6,846 nucleotides of DNA from Acidimicrobiaceae bacterium (GCA_027334785.1 DAHWQF010000181.1:1-6846); one strand, 5' to 3'. Shown: positions 1 to 5,890, numbered from the stretch's first letter. Notes: generated from the letters alone by a model not told the origin. Made by a program: numbers and translations.

Positions 1-406
1 AGATATTTGCGATGCTCGGCTCATGGGGGCCTATGCCGTTCTGCTCATAGTCAGCGCCCTTTCGGCCGGCGAGCTCGGAGAGTTCCTGGGTCTCGCCGGC
101 GAGGTCGGCCTCGACGCAGTGGTGGAGGTCCACGACGAGGAGGAGGCGGAGAGGGCCTTGGCCGCCGGGGCCAAGGTGGTGGGCGTCAACCAACGCGACC
201 TCTTTACCTTCCAAGTCGACACGCAACGGGCGGTACGCGTCGGAGCTGGCCTCCCCGCCGGCGTGGTCAAGGTGGCCGAGTCGGGTATCCGATCGCGAGG
301 CGATGTCGAACGGCTGGCCGAAGCGGGCTTCGACGCCGTCCTGGTCGGCGAGGCGCTTGTCAGGGCGGCTGACCCGGGCGCAGCTTTGGCGTCCCTGCTC
401 GCGTGA
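1..406 (+). CDS. trpC: Indole-3-glycerol phosphate synthase, C-terminal part (5' truncated by window)
   Basis: This enzyme closes the indole ring, converting CdRP to indole-3-glycerol phosphate with loss of CO2 and water, in the cytoplasm. The reading frame is open from base 2 and ends at TGA 404-406, so about 134 C-terminal residues of a usual 255-270 are present. The fragment opens with DICDARLMGAYAVLLIV, the strand just after the family's catalytic Lys. Further on lie VVEVHDEEE (catalytic-type Glu at fragment residue 42), GVNQRDLFTF (Asn 63) and AESGIRSRGDV (Glu 93, Ser 94, phosphate site), then GFDAVLVGEALVRAADP, the last beta-alpha unit of the TIM barrel. All active-site positions expected in this half are present. 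The family more often has Asp where this protein has Tyr in GAYAVLL. The stop overlaps the trpF start by one base (TGATG), so the two are probably translationally coupled. Identification is firm; the missing half cannot be judged. Confidence 0.96.
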   Translation, partial: DICDARLMGAYAVLLIVSALSAGELGEFLGLAGEVGLDAVVEVHDEEEAERALAAGAKVVGVNQRDLFTFQVDTQRAVRVGAGLPAGVVKVAESGIRSRGDVERLAEAGFDAVLVGEALVRAADPGAALASLLA

Positions 407-1086
407 TGGTCATCAAGATCTGCGGCACGACCTCAGAGGAGGACGCCCTCTTGGCTGTGGCCATGGGCGCCAACGCCATCGGCTTCGTCTTTGCCCCCTC
501 GCCGCGCCAGATCTCGGTGCAGCTGGCCGCCGACATCGTGAAGCGCCTGCCGAGAGAGGACATTTTGACCGTAGGCGTTTTCCGTGACGAAGCGCCTCGC
601 CGGGTCGTTGACGCCGTCTTTGCCGCTGGCCTGGGCGCTGCCCAGCTCCACGGCCACGAGCCCCCCGAGGGCACCCGCTGGGTCCGCGAGCGGGTGCCGA
701 TGGTCATAAAGGCGTTCCCGGCCGGCGACCCACTTGTCACGCGCGCCGCTGACTACGGGGCGGACGTGATCCTGCTGGACGCGCCGAGCCCGGGCTCGGG
801 CCTGGTGTTCGACTGGGCCTTGGCGGGCGACCTGCCCGATGGCCAGCGCCTCCTCGTGGCCGGTGGGCTCACGCCGGACAACGTCGCAGTAGCGGTGACC
901 AAGGTGAAGCCCTGGGGCGTCGACGTCTCCTCGGGCGTGGAGGCGTCCCCCGGCCACAAGGACCCGATGAAAGTGAAGGCGTTTATCGAAGCCGCCCGGC
1001 GGGCCGAAGCCCAGTTGCTGGCGGCGGCACCCCAAGTGGCCAAAGGCGCGTCCACAGGCCCCTACGACTGGGCCGAGGACGAATGA
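406..1086 (+). CDS. trpF: Phosphoribosylanthranilate isomerase
   Basis: TrpF carries out the Amadori rearrangement of N-(5-phosphoribosyl)anthranilate to CdRP, the step before TrpC. The product is 226 residues from ATG 406. Signature segments run in order along a TIM barrel: MVIKICGTT with the general-base Cys6, GANAIGFVFAPSPRQIS (22-38), VGVFRDE, AQLHGHEPP, VIKAFPAG, VILLDAPSPGSG with the general-acid Asp125, LVAGGLTPDNV, and VDVSSGVEASPGHKDP, the phosphate-binding end. Cys and Asp are the known catalytic pair of the family. An in-frame GTG at 403 could add one residue, but ATG in the TGATG junction with trpC is preferred; no clear Shine-Dalgarno is visible, which fits coupled re-initiation. 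The last ~25 residues, ending PYDWAEDE, extend past the usual barrel end and have no known role. The stop overlaps the trpB ATG by four bases (ATGA). Well-studied actinobacteria such as Streptomyces and Mycobacterium lack trpF and use bifunctional PriA, so a separate trpF is informative about lineage. Confidence 0.96.
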   Translation: MVIKICGTTSEEDALLAVAMGANAIGFVFAPSPRQISVQLAADIVKRLPREDILTVGVFRDEAPRRVVDAVFAAGLGAAQLHGHEPPEGTRWVRERVPMVIKAFPAGDPLVTRAADYGADVILLDAPSPGSGLVFDWALAGDLPDGQRLLVAGGLTPDNVAVAVTKVKPWGVDVSSGVEASPGHKDPMKVKAFIEAARRAEAQLLAAAPQVAKGASTGPYDWAEDE

Positions 1087-2357
1087 CCGCGCCGGGGGGC
1101 GCCGAGACCGGCGCCAAAGGTGACCGGAGACTGGCGGCCGCCGGCGCTACGGGGGAGCCGCTCGCGGGTCGGGCCGGGCAGTTGATGGGCGAGCCCGACG
1201 AGCGGGGACGTTTCGGGAGCTTCGGCGGCGGGTACGTCCCCGAGGCACTCGTGCCTGCCTGCCAGGAACTGGAGAGGGCCTTCCGGTCGGCTTGGGCCGA
1301 CCCTGCTTTCAAGCAAAGGTACCGGTCGATCCTGGCCGATTACGCCGGGAGGCCGAGCCCGCTCACCGAATGCCACAACCTCTCCAAGCACCTCGGCGTG
1401 CGTGTCCTGCTCAAGAGGGAGGATCTCAACCACACCGGCAGCCACAAAATAAACAACGTTGTTGGCCAGGGGCTGCTCACCTTGGAGATGGGCAAGGGCC
1501 GTCTCATCGCCGAGACGGGCGCTGGCCAGCATGGCGTGGCGACGGCAACTGCGGCTGCTCTGTTCGGCCTGGAGTGCGTGGTGTACATGGGCGAGGTCGA
1601 CATGGCCCGCCAGGAGCTCAACGTTTTCCGCATGCGCCTGCTCGGTGCGGAGGTGCGAGCCGTGCGTTCGGGTAGCCGGACGTTGAAAGACGCAGTCAAC
1701 GAGGCACTCCGGGACTGGGTCGCATCGGTGTCCTCCACCCATTACTGCGTGGGCTCGGTGATGGGGCCGCACCCGTTCCCCTGGATGGTGCGCGAGTTCC
1801 AGGCCGTGATCGGTGAGGAGGCGAGGGAACAGTGCGAGCGGCTCCTCGGCGGCGCCCCCGACTTCGTGGTCGCCTGCGTGGGCGGGGGGAGCAATGCAGC
1901 GGGAACGTTCAGCGGTTTTGTCGGGACGGGCGCGCGTCTTGTGGGCGTGGAAGCGGCCGGCGGCGCGGCCCTGGGCCCCAAGGGGGTCCCCGGCGTCCTT
2001 CACGGGATGCGTTCTTTCCTCCTACAGGACGAGTTCGGCCAGATCCTCGAGGCCGAGTCGATCTCCGCCGGCCTCGACTACCCGGGTGTCGGGCCTGAAC
2101 ACGCCCACCTGGCCGAGGTGGGCCGCGCCCGCTACGAGTCTGCGACCGATGCCGAGGTGCTCGAAGCGCTCCAACTTCTGTCGCGCACAGAAGGGATCAT
2201 CCCAGCCCTCGAGCCGGCGCACGCTCTGGCCTGGCTGGTGCGGGCCACGGCGAGCGGCGAGGTACCCGCTGGTTCGACGGTGCTTCTCACCATGTCCGGG
2301 CGAGGGGACAAGGACGCCGAGCACGTCATGAGGTTGCTCGGCATGAGGTCCAAGTGA
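1083..2357 (+). CDS. trpB: Tryptophan synthase beta subunit (PLP-dependent)
   Basis: TrpB condenses indole, channelled from TrpA, with L-serine to make L-tryptophan using pyridoxal phosphate. The product is 424 residues. The conserved core begins at RGRFGSFGGGYVPEAL (41-56). HTGSHKINN (117-125) holds the PLP Schiff-base Lys122. AETGAGQHG (143-151) holds the catalytic Glu144. The phosphate-binding GGGSN is at 267-271, SISAGLDYPGVGPEH at 326-340, and SGRGDKD near the C terminus (405-411). This is the canonical TrpB1 type, not the longer TrpB2. The chosen ATG 1083 lies in an ATGA overlap with the trpF stop and has GAGGA at 1075-1079, closely spaced. It gives an Ala/Gly-rich extension of roughly 35-40 residues ahead of the core. 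A second in-frame ATG at 1185 would give a 390-residue, family-length protein but has a poorer ribosome site and would leave a ~100-base gap. The following trpA overlaps by four bases. Function is certain; only the start is open. Confidence 0.98.
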   Translation: MTAPGGAETGAKGDRRLAAAGATGEPLAGRAGQLMGEPDERGRFGSFGGGYVPEALVPACQELERAFRSAWADPAFKQRYRSILADYAGRPSPLTECHNLSKHLGVRVLLKREDLNHTGSHKINNVVGQGLLTLEMGKGRLIAETGAGQHGVATATAAALFGLECVVYMGEVDMARQELNVFRMRLLGAEVRAVRSGSRTLKDAVNEALRDWVASVSSTHYCVGSVMGPHPFPWMVREFQAVIGEEAREQCERLLGGAPDFVVACVGGGSNAAGTFSGFVGTGARLVGVEAAGGAALGPKGVPGVLHGMRSFLLQDEFGQILEAESISAGLDYPGVGPEHAHLAEVGRARYESATDAEVLEALQLLSRTEGIIPALEPAHALAWLVRATASGEVPAGSTVLLTMSGRGDKDAEHVMRLLGMRSK

Positions 2358-3247
2358 GCTCGCCCCGACTGCGCCCGCCCGGTGCCGGCTTCGCGTCCCC
2401 GGCCCCGGCCGGCACCAAGGCCACGTCTTTCGCCTCACCCGAGGCCGGTGTGGCGCCGTCGCGGCCGACCGACCTGGAGGCCACGCTGAGGGCAGCCCGA
2501 GCGTCAGGCCGCAAGCTGCTCGTGCCCTACGTGACGGGCGGCCTTCGCGACGATTGGGTGGCGCTGCTCATCGCGGTCGCCGACGGCGGGGCGGACGCGG
2601 TCGAGGTGGGCCTGCCGTTTTCGGACCCGATGATGGACGGCCCGACCATCCAAGAAGCCTCGTACCGTGCGCTCAAACGGGGCACTACTCCGGCATCGGT
2701 CCTGTCGGAACTGCGGGGGCTGGACGTGGGAGTCCCCCTCGTCGTGATGACGTACGCCAACCTCGTGCTGCGAGCGGGCACCAAGCGGTTCGCCAGCGAA
2801 CTCGTCGGCGCCGGCTTCAGTGGTGCGATCGTGCCCGACCTGCCGCTCGAGGAGTCCGAGGAGTGGGAGCACGACGCCGCCGCCCAAGGGGTCCAGACCG
2901 TGCTCCTGGCCGCCCCGGTTACCCCCGACGAGCGCCTTTTTAGGATCTGCGAACGCTCGCACGGCTTTGTGTACGGCGTCAATTTGATGGGCGTGACGGG
3001 AGAGCGCCAGAGCCTGGCGGCCAGCTCCGTCGTGTTGGCCAAGAGGCTGAAGGCGACGACCGACAAGCCCGTCGTCATGGGCTTTGGGATCTCGGGTCCA
3101 GAGCAGGCGGTGGCAGCCGCGGAGCACGCGGACGGCGTCGTCGTGGCTTCGGCCCTCATGAGAGCGGCCTTGGCTGGCGCTGCGGCCGAAGAAGTCGGGG
3201 AGCGGGTGGCCGCCATCCGGGCGGCGCTCGACCGGGGGCACCCGTAA
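2354..3247 (+). CDS. trpA: Tryptophan synthase alpha subunit
   Basis: TrpA cleaves indole-3-glycerol phosphate to glyceraldehyde 3-phosphate and indole, passing indole to TrpB within the alpha2-beta2 complex. The product is 297 residues from GTG 2354, which overlaps the trpB stop (GTGA) and has GAGG at 2345-2348 with good spacing. The core starts near LEATLRAARASGRKLLVPYVTGG. VEVGLPFSDPMMDGPTIQEAS holds the catalytic pair Glu84 and Asp95, with the same 11-residue spacing as Glu49/Asp60 of the enteric enzyme. Later segments are VVMTYANLVLRAG, GAIVPDLPLEES, VLLAAPVTPDERL, GVTGERQSL and KPVVMGFGISGPEQA (phosphate-binding loop), then GVVVASALMRA. The first ~38 residues are low-complexity Pro/Ala/Ser and absent from most family members (usually 255-275 residues). 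GTG 2450, preceded by GAGG at 2441-2444, is an alternative start giving about 265 residues. This is the last recognisable trp gene; the stop TAA is followed by a 100-base gap. Confidence 0.97.
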   Translation: MSSPRLRPPGAGFASPAPAGTKATSFASPEAGVAPSRPTDLEATLRAARASGRKLLVPYVTGGLRDDWVALLIAVADGGADAVEVGLPFSDPMMDGPTIQEASYRALKRGTTPASVLSELRGLDVGVPLVVMTYANLVLRAGTKRFASELVGAGFSGAIVPDLPLEESEEWEHDAAAQGVQTVLLAAPVTPDERLFRICERSHGFVYGVNLMGVTGERQSLAASSVVLAKRLKATTDKPVVMGFGISGPEQAVAAAEHADGVVVASALMRAALAGAAAEEVGERVAAIRAALDRGHP

Positions 3248-3249
3248 GC

Positions 3250-3265
3250 GGCGGTACCGCCTTTC
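3250..3265 (+). terminator. Possible weak terminator after trpA
   Basis: Three bases after the trpA stop lies the perfect 12-bp palindrome GGCGGTACCGCC (3250-3261), followed by TTTC. As RNA it can fold only into a short stem of about four G-C pairs with a GTAC loop, or a shifted variant, and the T-run is three bases. It is in the right place for the end of the trp operon but is weak as an intrinsic terminator. It could equally be a small protein-binding dyad. Read-through into the next genes is plausible. Confidence 0.25.
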
Positions 3266-3314
3266 TCCCCTGACTTCCCCGAGCCGTTGGCCCCAGGGTG
3301 AACGCACCGGGGAA

Positions 3315-3332
3315 CCCCCAGGGGACTGGGGG
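3315..3332 (+). promoter_or_regulatory. Strong GC hairpin upstream of the sigma-like gene
   Basis: CCCCCAG (3315-3321), loop GGGA (3322-3325) and CTGGGGG (3326-3332) form a perfect seven-pair G-C-rich stem. There is no T-tract after it, so it is not a standard intrinsic terminator. It ends 15 bases before ATG 3348 and would sit close to or over the ribosome-binding region of that start, so it could limit translation or block read-through from trpA. An octamer CCCCAGGG occurs at 3291-3298 and again at 3316-3323, which allows an alternative pairing of 3289-3296 with 3326-3331. I saw no convincing -35/-10 promoter in the 3248-3347 gap. The structure is seen directly; its role is inferred. Confidence 0.4.
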
Positions 3333-3347
3333 CGAGATGGTGGCCGC

Positions 3348-4184
3348 ATGCCAGCTACCACATTTACCGGAGCACTGACCGGAGCATTTACCGGAGCACT
3401 TACCGCAGAAGACATCAGCAGCGAGCACCGCGGCAGGGCCAGGCTCCCGGTGTTCTTGTCCCTCGAGCACGAGTGGGAGTACCTGGGAGAGACGCCTGCA
3501 ATGCGGGCCTGCCAACGGGACTGGTGGGCAGCCGAGCCAGCCCTAGAGGGGCTCGCCGCGAACGATGTCGTCGAGCGCGTCCGGTGGAAGGGGTACCGGA
3601 CGTCACCAGAAGGGGCGAGTTTGCTGTCGGCGCTCCTCAGGCTCGCGGCTTGCCGCTCGGCGTCGCGTTGCCTGCTGCAGGCACTGCTGCCGAGGCTCGC
3701 GGCCGAAAACGTGTACACGCCTGCGTTTGGCCACGGGGTGGGGGAGTGCTTTCGCCGACGGGCTGACACCGCAGCTGACTTCGTGGCGGAGTGCTTCGCG
3801 GCGATCTGGCGCCACGCCGGCGAGGACCGCCCTGGCCACGACATCGGCCGCCTCCTTGTAAGCGAGGCGGCGCGGCGGCTCCGCACGGCCCGGCAGGCAG
3901 AGCGGCGCCACCAGCTGAGGACGGTCGCCCTCGGCCCGTACGAGGCTGGGCACCTGTGCGCCGGGCTGTTCGGCGCCCGGTCGCGGGCAGAATGGCTGGC
4001 CAGTGCGGTCGTGGAGGCCCGGAGACAAGGCCGGCTGAGCGCCGAGCAGGCGGCGCTCCTTTACGCCACGAGGGTCCAGGGCTTGCCTGCCAGCGAGGTG
4101 GGGCGCCGCCAAGGGCTGGCGCCGAGGGCCGTCTACCACGCCCTTTCCCGGGCCGAGCAGGCGCTCTTATCGAGGGCAGCATGA
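3348..4184 (+). CDS. Sigma-70-like DNA-binding protein (probable regulator of the adjacent mobile-type genes)
   Basis: The product is 278 residues and soluble, with no signal peptide or membrane segment. Residues 229-275 (GRLSAEQAALLYATRVQGLP through SEVGRRQGLAPRAVYHALSRAEQAL) read as a sigma region 4 helix-turn-helix. Residues ~90-190 look like a degenerate region 2: SLLSALLRLAACRSASRCLL, then ADFVAECFAAIW, then LLVSEAARRLRTARQAERRH, resembling the DLVQEVFLRLW and ARNRALD segments of sigma factors. HEWEYLGETPAMRACQRDWW (41-60) precedes these. Divergent sigma-like proteins of this layout occur in actinobacterial mobile elements; whether this one binds RNA polymerase or only DNA is unknown. 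The start is uncertain: ATG 3348 has only a weak GGTGG nearby and gives a repetitive leader (T-G-A-L/F tetrapeptides) encoded by a 12-bp tandem repeat. GTG 3450 would remove that leader and keep the whole recognisable part. The stop overlaps the next ATG (ATGA), so it is co-translated with the coupling ATPase. Family call moderate, function inferred. Confidence 0.75.
   Translation: MPATTFTGALTGAFTGALTAEDISSEHRGRARLPVFLSLEHEWEYLGETPAMRACQRDWWAAEPALEGLAANDVVERVRWKGYRTSPEGASLLSALLRLAACRSASRCLLQALLPRLAAENVYTPAFGHGVGECFRRRADTAADFVAECFAAIWRHAGEDRPGHDIGRLLVSEAARRLRTARQAERRHQLRTVALGPYEAGHLCAGLFGARSRAEWLASAVVEARRQGRLSAEQAALLYATRVQGLPASEVGRRQGLAPRAVYHALSRAEQALLSRAA
3361..3410 (+). repeat. Short tandem repeat, 12-bp unit, about 3.5 copies
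   Basis: ACCGGAGCACTG (3366-3377), ACCGGAGCATTT (3378-3389) and ACCGGAGCACTT (3390-3401) are head-to-tail, followed by a decayed ACCGCAGAA (3402-3410). The 16-mer CATTTACCGGAGCACT is repeated exactly at 3361-3376 and 3385-3400, giving a 24-bp higher-order period. If ATG 3348 is the true start, this encodes alternating T-G-A-L and T-G-A-F units. If the gene starts at GTG 3450, the array lies in the 5' untranslated or promoter region and resembles a set of direct operator or iteron-like sites. The repeat is seen directly; its role is not established. Confidence 0.85.
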
Positions 4185-5890
4185 CCGCCGGCACCATCGC
4201 GGCGCGGGTTTTCGGGCGAAGCCCGCTCGTTGACGGGAGGAACCGCCATGGCTTGGCCTCCCGCCGCCAGCTCCTGCGTGAGGCATCCACCGTGGCTGCC
4301 CGCCGGCGCACGGCCCAGACTCGGCCTTCGCTCGCCGGCGCTCGGCCTTCAAAATTGGCGCCCAACGAGACCGGCTACCCGCTCGGGTGGGCTTACCCAA
4401 GCGGGGTCGAGCTATGGGCCAGCTGGGAGGCTTCGCTCAGGCTGGTGGCGCCGCCAGGCGAGGGCAAGACGTTCCGGGTGCTTGCACCCATCCTGCGCCA
4501 GCACCCCGGGCCGGCGCTCGCTACGTCCACCAAGCCCGACCTCTTCGAGCTGACCGCCGGCGCCCGGCGGCGCCTCGGGCCGGTCTTCGCCCTCGACCCG
4601 GACTCCTTGGTGCCCGCGGCGGAGCCGGTCCGCTGGTCGCCTGTGGCCGGGTGCCAACGGAGCGAGGTGGCCGAGCGGCGTGCCGCTGCACTGCTGGCGG
4701 CGAGCGGCGACGACGGCGATGTCCAAAATGGCGCGTTTTTCCGAGACTCGGCTCGTGACTTACTGAAGGCCTACTTGCACGCCGCTGCCATTTGCGGCCT
4801 GGGCATGCGGGCCGTGCTCGATTGGTCACGCCGTCCCGAAGACACCACCCCGAGAGACTTGCTTGCCTCTTCGCCGTTCGCTTCGCCCGGCTGGGCTGAC
4901 ATCGTCGACCTGCATACGAGCGGCGCCGCCGAGACAACTTCAGGCGTCCTGCGCTATGTGGGGAGGGCACTGGCCTGTTTCAGCCATGAGCGCGTGCTTG
5001 AGGCCTGTTGCCCTGCGCCTGGTGAAGAGTTCGACCTAGGAGGGCTGTTGGCCGCCGCCGGCACCGTTTACCTGCTGGGTAAGGGTTCGCGCCTGGGGGC
5101 AGTAGCACCGTTGATGACTGCGTTCGCCGACGAGGTCTTCGATTGCGCCGAACGGGTGGCTGCCCGCATGCCGGGCCGGCGCCTTGACCCTCCGCTTCTC
5201 GGGCTGCTCGACGAAGCGCCGAGCATTGCCCCGCTGCCGACGCTCCCCGAGCTGTTGGCCGATGGACGGGGCAGGGGCATCGTGGTGGTTTACGCCATGC
5301 AGTCGTTCTCCCAGGCCGTGACCAGGTGGGGCGCGCACAAGGCAGAGACGATGGGCAACGCCACCACGATCACCGCCGTCATGGGAGGCTTGACCTCTCC
5401 GAGCGACCTCTCCGACCTGGAGCGCCTCTGCGGGCAGCGACGAGTACGCCGTGAGTCCACGCACCGCGGTGTAAAGGGCCCGGGCGGAGCCGACCAGTCG
5501 CGCACCCTTAGCTGGGAAAGCGAGACCGTCGTCCGAGCGGACCAGATAAGGACCCTGCCGGCCGGGATAGCCCTCGTGTTATGGGGCCGGTTGCCACCCG
5601 TTCTCGCCCGGTTACCGCTCTTGTCAGAGCGACGAGAATGGCCTCAGGTGCGCGCCGAGGAGGCGGAAACCAAGCGTGCCAATGACCACGCCCATGCACT
5701 AGCTTCAGGGGCGTCCAGGAGCCGGCGGCCCACTCCTACTCTTCCAGGTGGGGTCGGGCCTACTCCTCTAGGTGGGGTCGGGGCCTTCTATCGCTCAGAG
5801 GTCGGGGCCTTCTATCGCTCAGAGATTGAGCCGCACCTTCTGGCTGGGAGCTCCGCCGGCCATCCCGAGGAGAGGGGCGCAAGTGCATAG
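4181..5890 (+). CDS. TraG/VirD4-family conjugative coupling ATPase (type IV secretion coupling protein-like)
   Basis: Coupling proteins are hexameric ATPases that feed relaxase-bound DNA or proteins into a type IV secretion channel. The product is 569 residues. Order of parts: GLASRRQL (24-31), matching the ARWATRR-like element that precedes the motor in actinobacterial TraG proteins; Walker A APPGEGKT (90-97, Lys96); ALATSTKPDLFELTAGARRRLG and ALDPDSL, then RWSPVAGC (151-158); FFRDSARDLLKAYLHAAA (187-202); GVLRYVGRAL (255-264); Walker B LLGLLDEAPSIAPLPTLPELLADGRGRGI (339-367, Asp344 Glu345); VVVYAMQSFSQAVTRWG (368-384), the conserved sensor/TraM-recognition stretch; LERLCGQRRVRR (413-424). 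Most coupling proteins have two N-terminal membrane helices; none is visible here. The C-terminal tail (~510-569) is low complexity and built partly from 24-bp tandem repeats. ATG 4181 is chosen because it overlaps the previous stop (ATGA) and has GAGGG at 4172-4176; the frame is open further upstream without meaning. The next gene overlaps by eight bases. Family is clear; no relaxase is in view. Confidence 0.92.
   Translation: MTAGTIAARVFGRSPLVDGRNRHGLASRRQLLREASTVAARRRTAQTRPSLAGARPSKLAPNETGYPLGWAYPSGVELWASWEASLRLVAPPGEGKTFRVLAPILRQHPGPALATSTKPDLFELTAGARRRLGPVFALDPDSLVPAAEPVRWSPVAGCQRSEVAERRAAALLAASGDDGDVQNGAFFRDSARDLLKAYLHAAAICGLGMRAVLDWSRRPEDTTPRDLLASSPFASPGWADIVDLHTSGAAETTSGVLRYVGRALACFSHERVLEACCPAPGEEFDLGGLLAAAGTVYLLGKGSRLGAVAPLMTAFADEVFDCAERVAARMPGRRLDPPLLGLLDEAPSIAPLPTLPELLADGRGRGIVVVYAMQSFSQAVTRWGAHKAETMGNATTITAVMGGLTSPSDLSDLERLCGQRRVRRESTHRGVKGPGGADQSRTLSWESETVVRADQIRTLPAGIALVLWGRLPPVLARLPLLSERREWPQVRAEEAETKRANDHAHALASGASRSRRPTPTLPGGVGPTPLGGVGAFYRSEVGAFYRSEIEPHLLAGSSAGHPEERGASA
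5735..5782 (+). repeat. 24-bp tandem repeat, two copies (22/24 identical)
   Basis: Units 5735-5758 and 5759-5782 are head-to-tail and differ at two positions. They are in frame near the 3' end of the coupling-ATPase gene and encode the PTPTLPGGVG / PTPLGGVG stretch of its tail. The unit length is a multiple of three, so copy-number change would lengthen or shorten the tail without breaking the frame. The junction sequence GGTCGGG is shared with the next repeat pair. Confidence 0.9.
5777..5824 (+). repeat. 24-bp perfect tandem repeat, two copies
   Basis: 5777-5800 and 5801-5824 are identical. They encode two copies of VGAFYRSE (preceded by G and followed by IEPHLL) in the C-terminal tail of the coupling ATPase. 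The array starts inside the last bases of the preceding 24-bp pair and has the same period, so the four units may be diverged copies of one older array. Perfect identity implies a recent duplication or ongoing homogenisation. Confidence 0.93.
5867..5877 (+). promoter_or_regulatory. Ribosome binding site deciding the AAA ATPase GTG start
   Basis: GAGGAGAGGGG is a purine-rich Shine-Dalgarno-like run lying five to ten bases before GTG 5883, inside the end of the coupling-ATPase gene. It is the strongest ribosome site in the window and supports the GTG start even though that start overlaps the upstream stop. Confidence 0.7.

Noticed and set aside
1062..2003. 313-residue minus-strand open frame opposite trpB
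   Set aside because: Entirely antisense to trpB, no family motif, His/Arg/Pro-rich composition typical of a shadow frame.
3248..3347. Possible promoter for the sigma-like gene (TTGGCC near 3287)
   Set aside because: No A/T-rich -10 element lies 16-18 bases downstream, so I could not support a promoter call.
3366..3410. CRISPR-like array
   Set aside because: The 12-bp units are head-to-tail with no spacers and too short; this is a simple tandem repeat.
2504..3886. 460-residue open frame on the minus strand across trpA, the gap and the sigma-like gene
   Set aside because: It is antisense to trpA, whose identity is certain, and its sequence is Arg/Pro/Ser-rich without recognisable motifs. Long antisense frames are expected in GC-rich coding DNA.
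3791..4180. Upstream extension of the coupling-ATPase frame (130 extra residues)
   Set aside because: It overlaps the sigma-like gene in another frame and reads as Arg/Pro/Gly-rich shadow sequence. ATG 4181 has a ribosome site and the ATGA overlap, and the family-like sequence begins after it.
3603..4365. Two overlapping minus-strand frames (178 and 242 residues) opposite the sigma-like gene
   Set aside because: No recognisable domain, and the + strand frame has clear sigma region 4 character and coupled neighbours.
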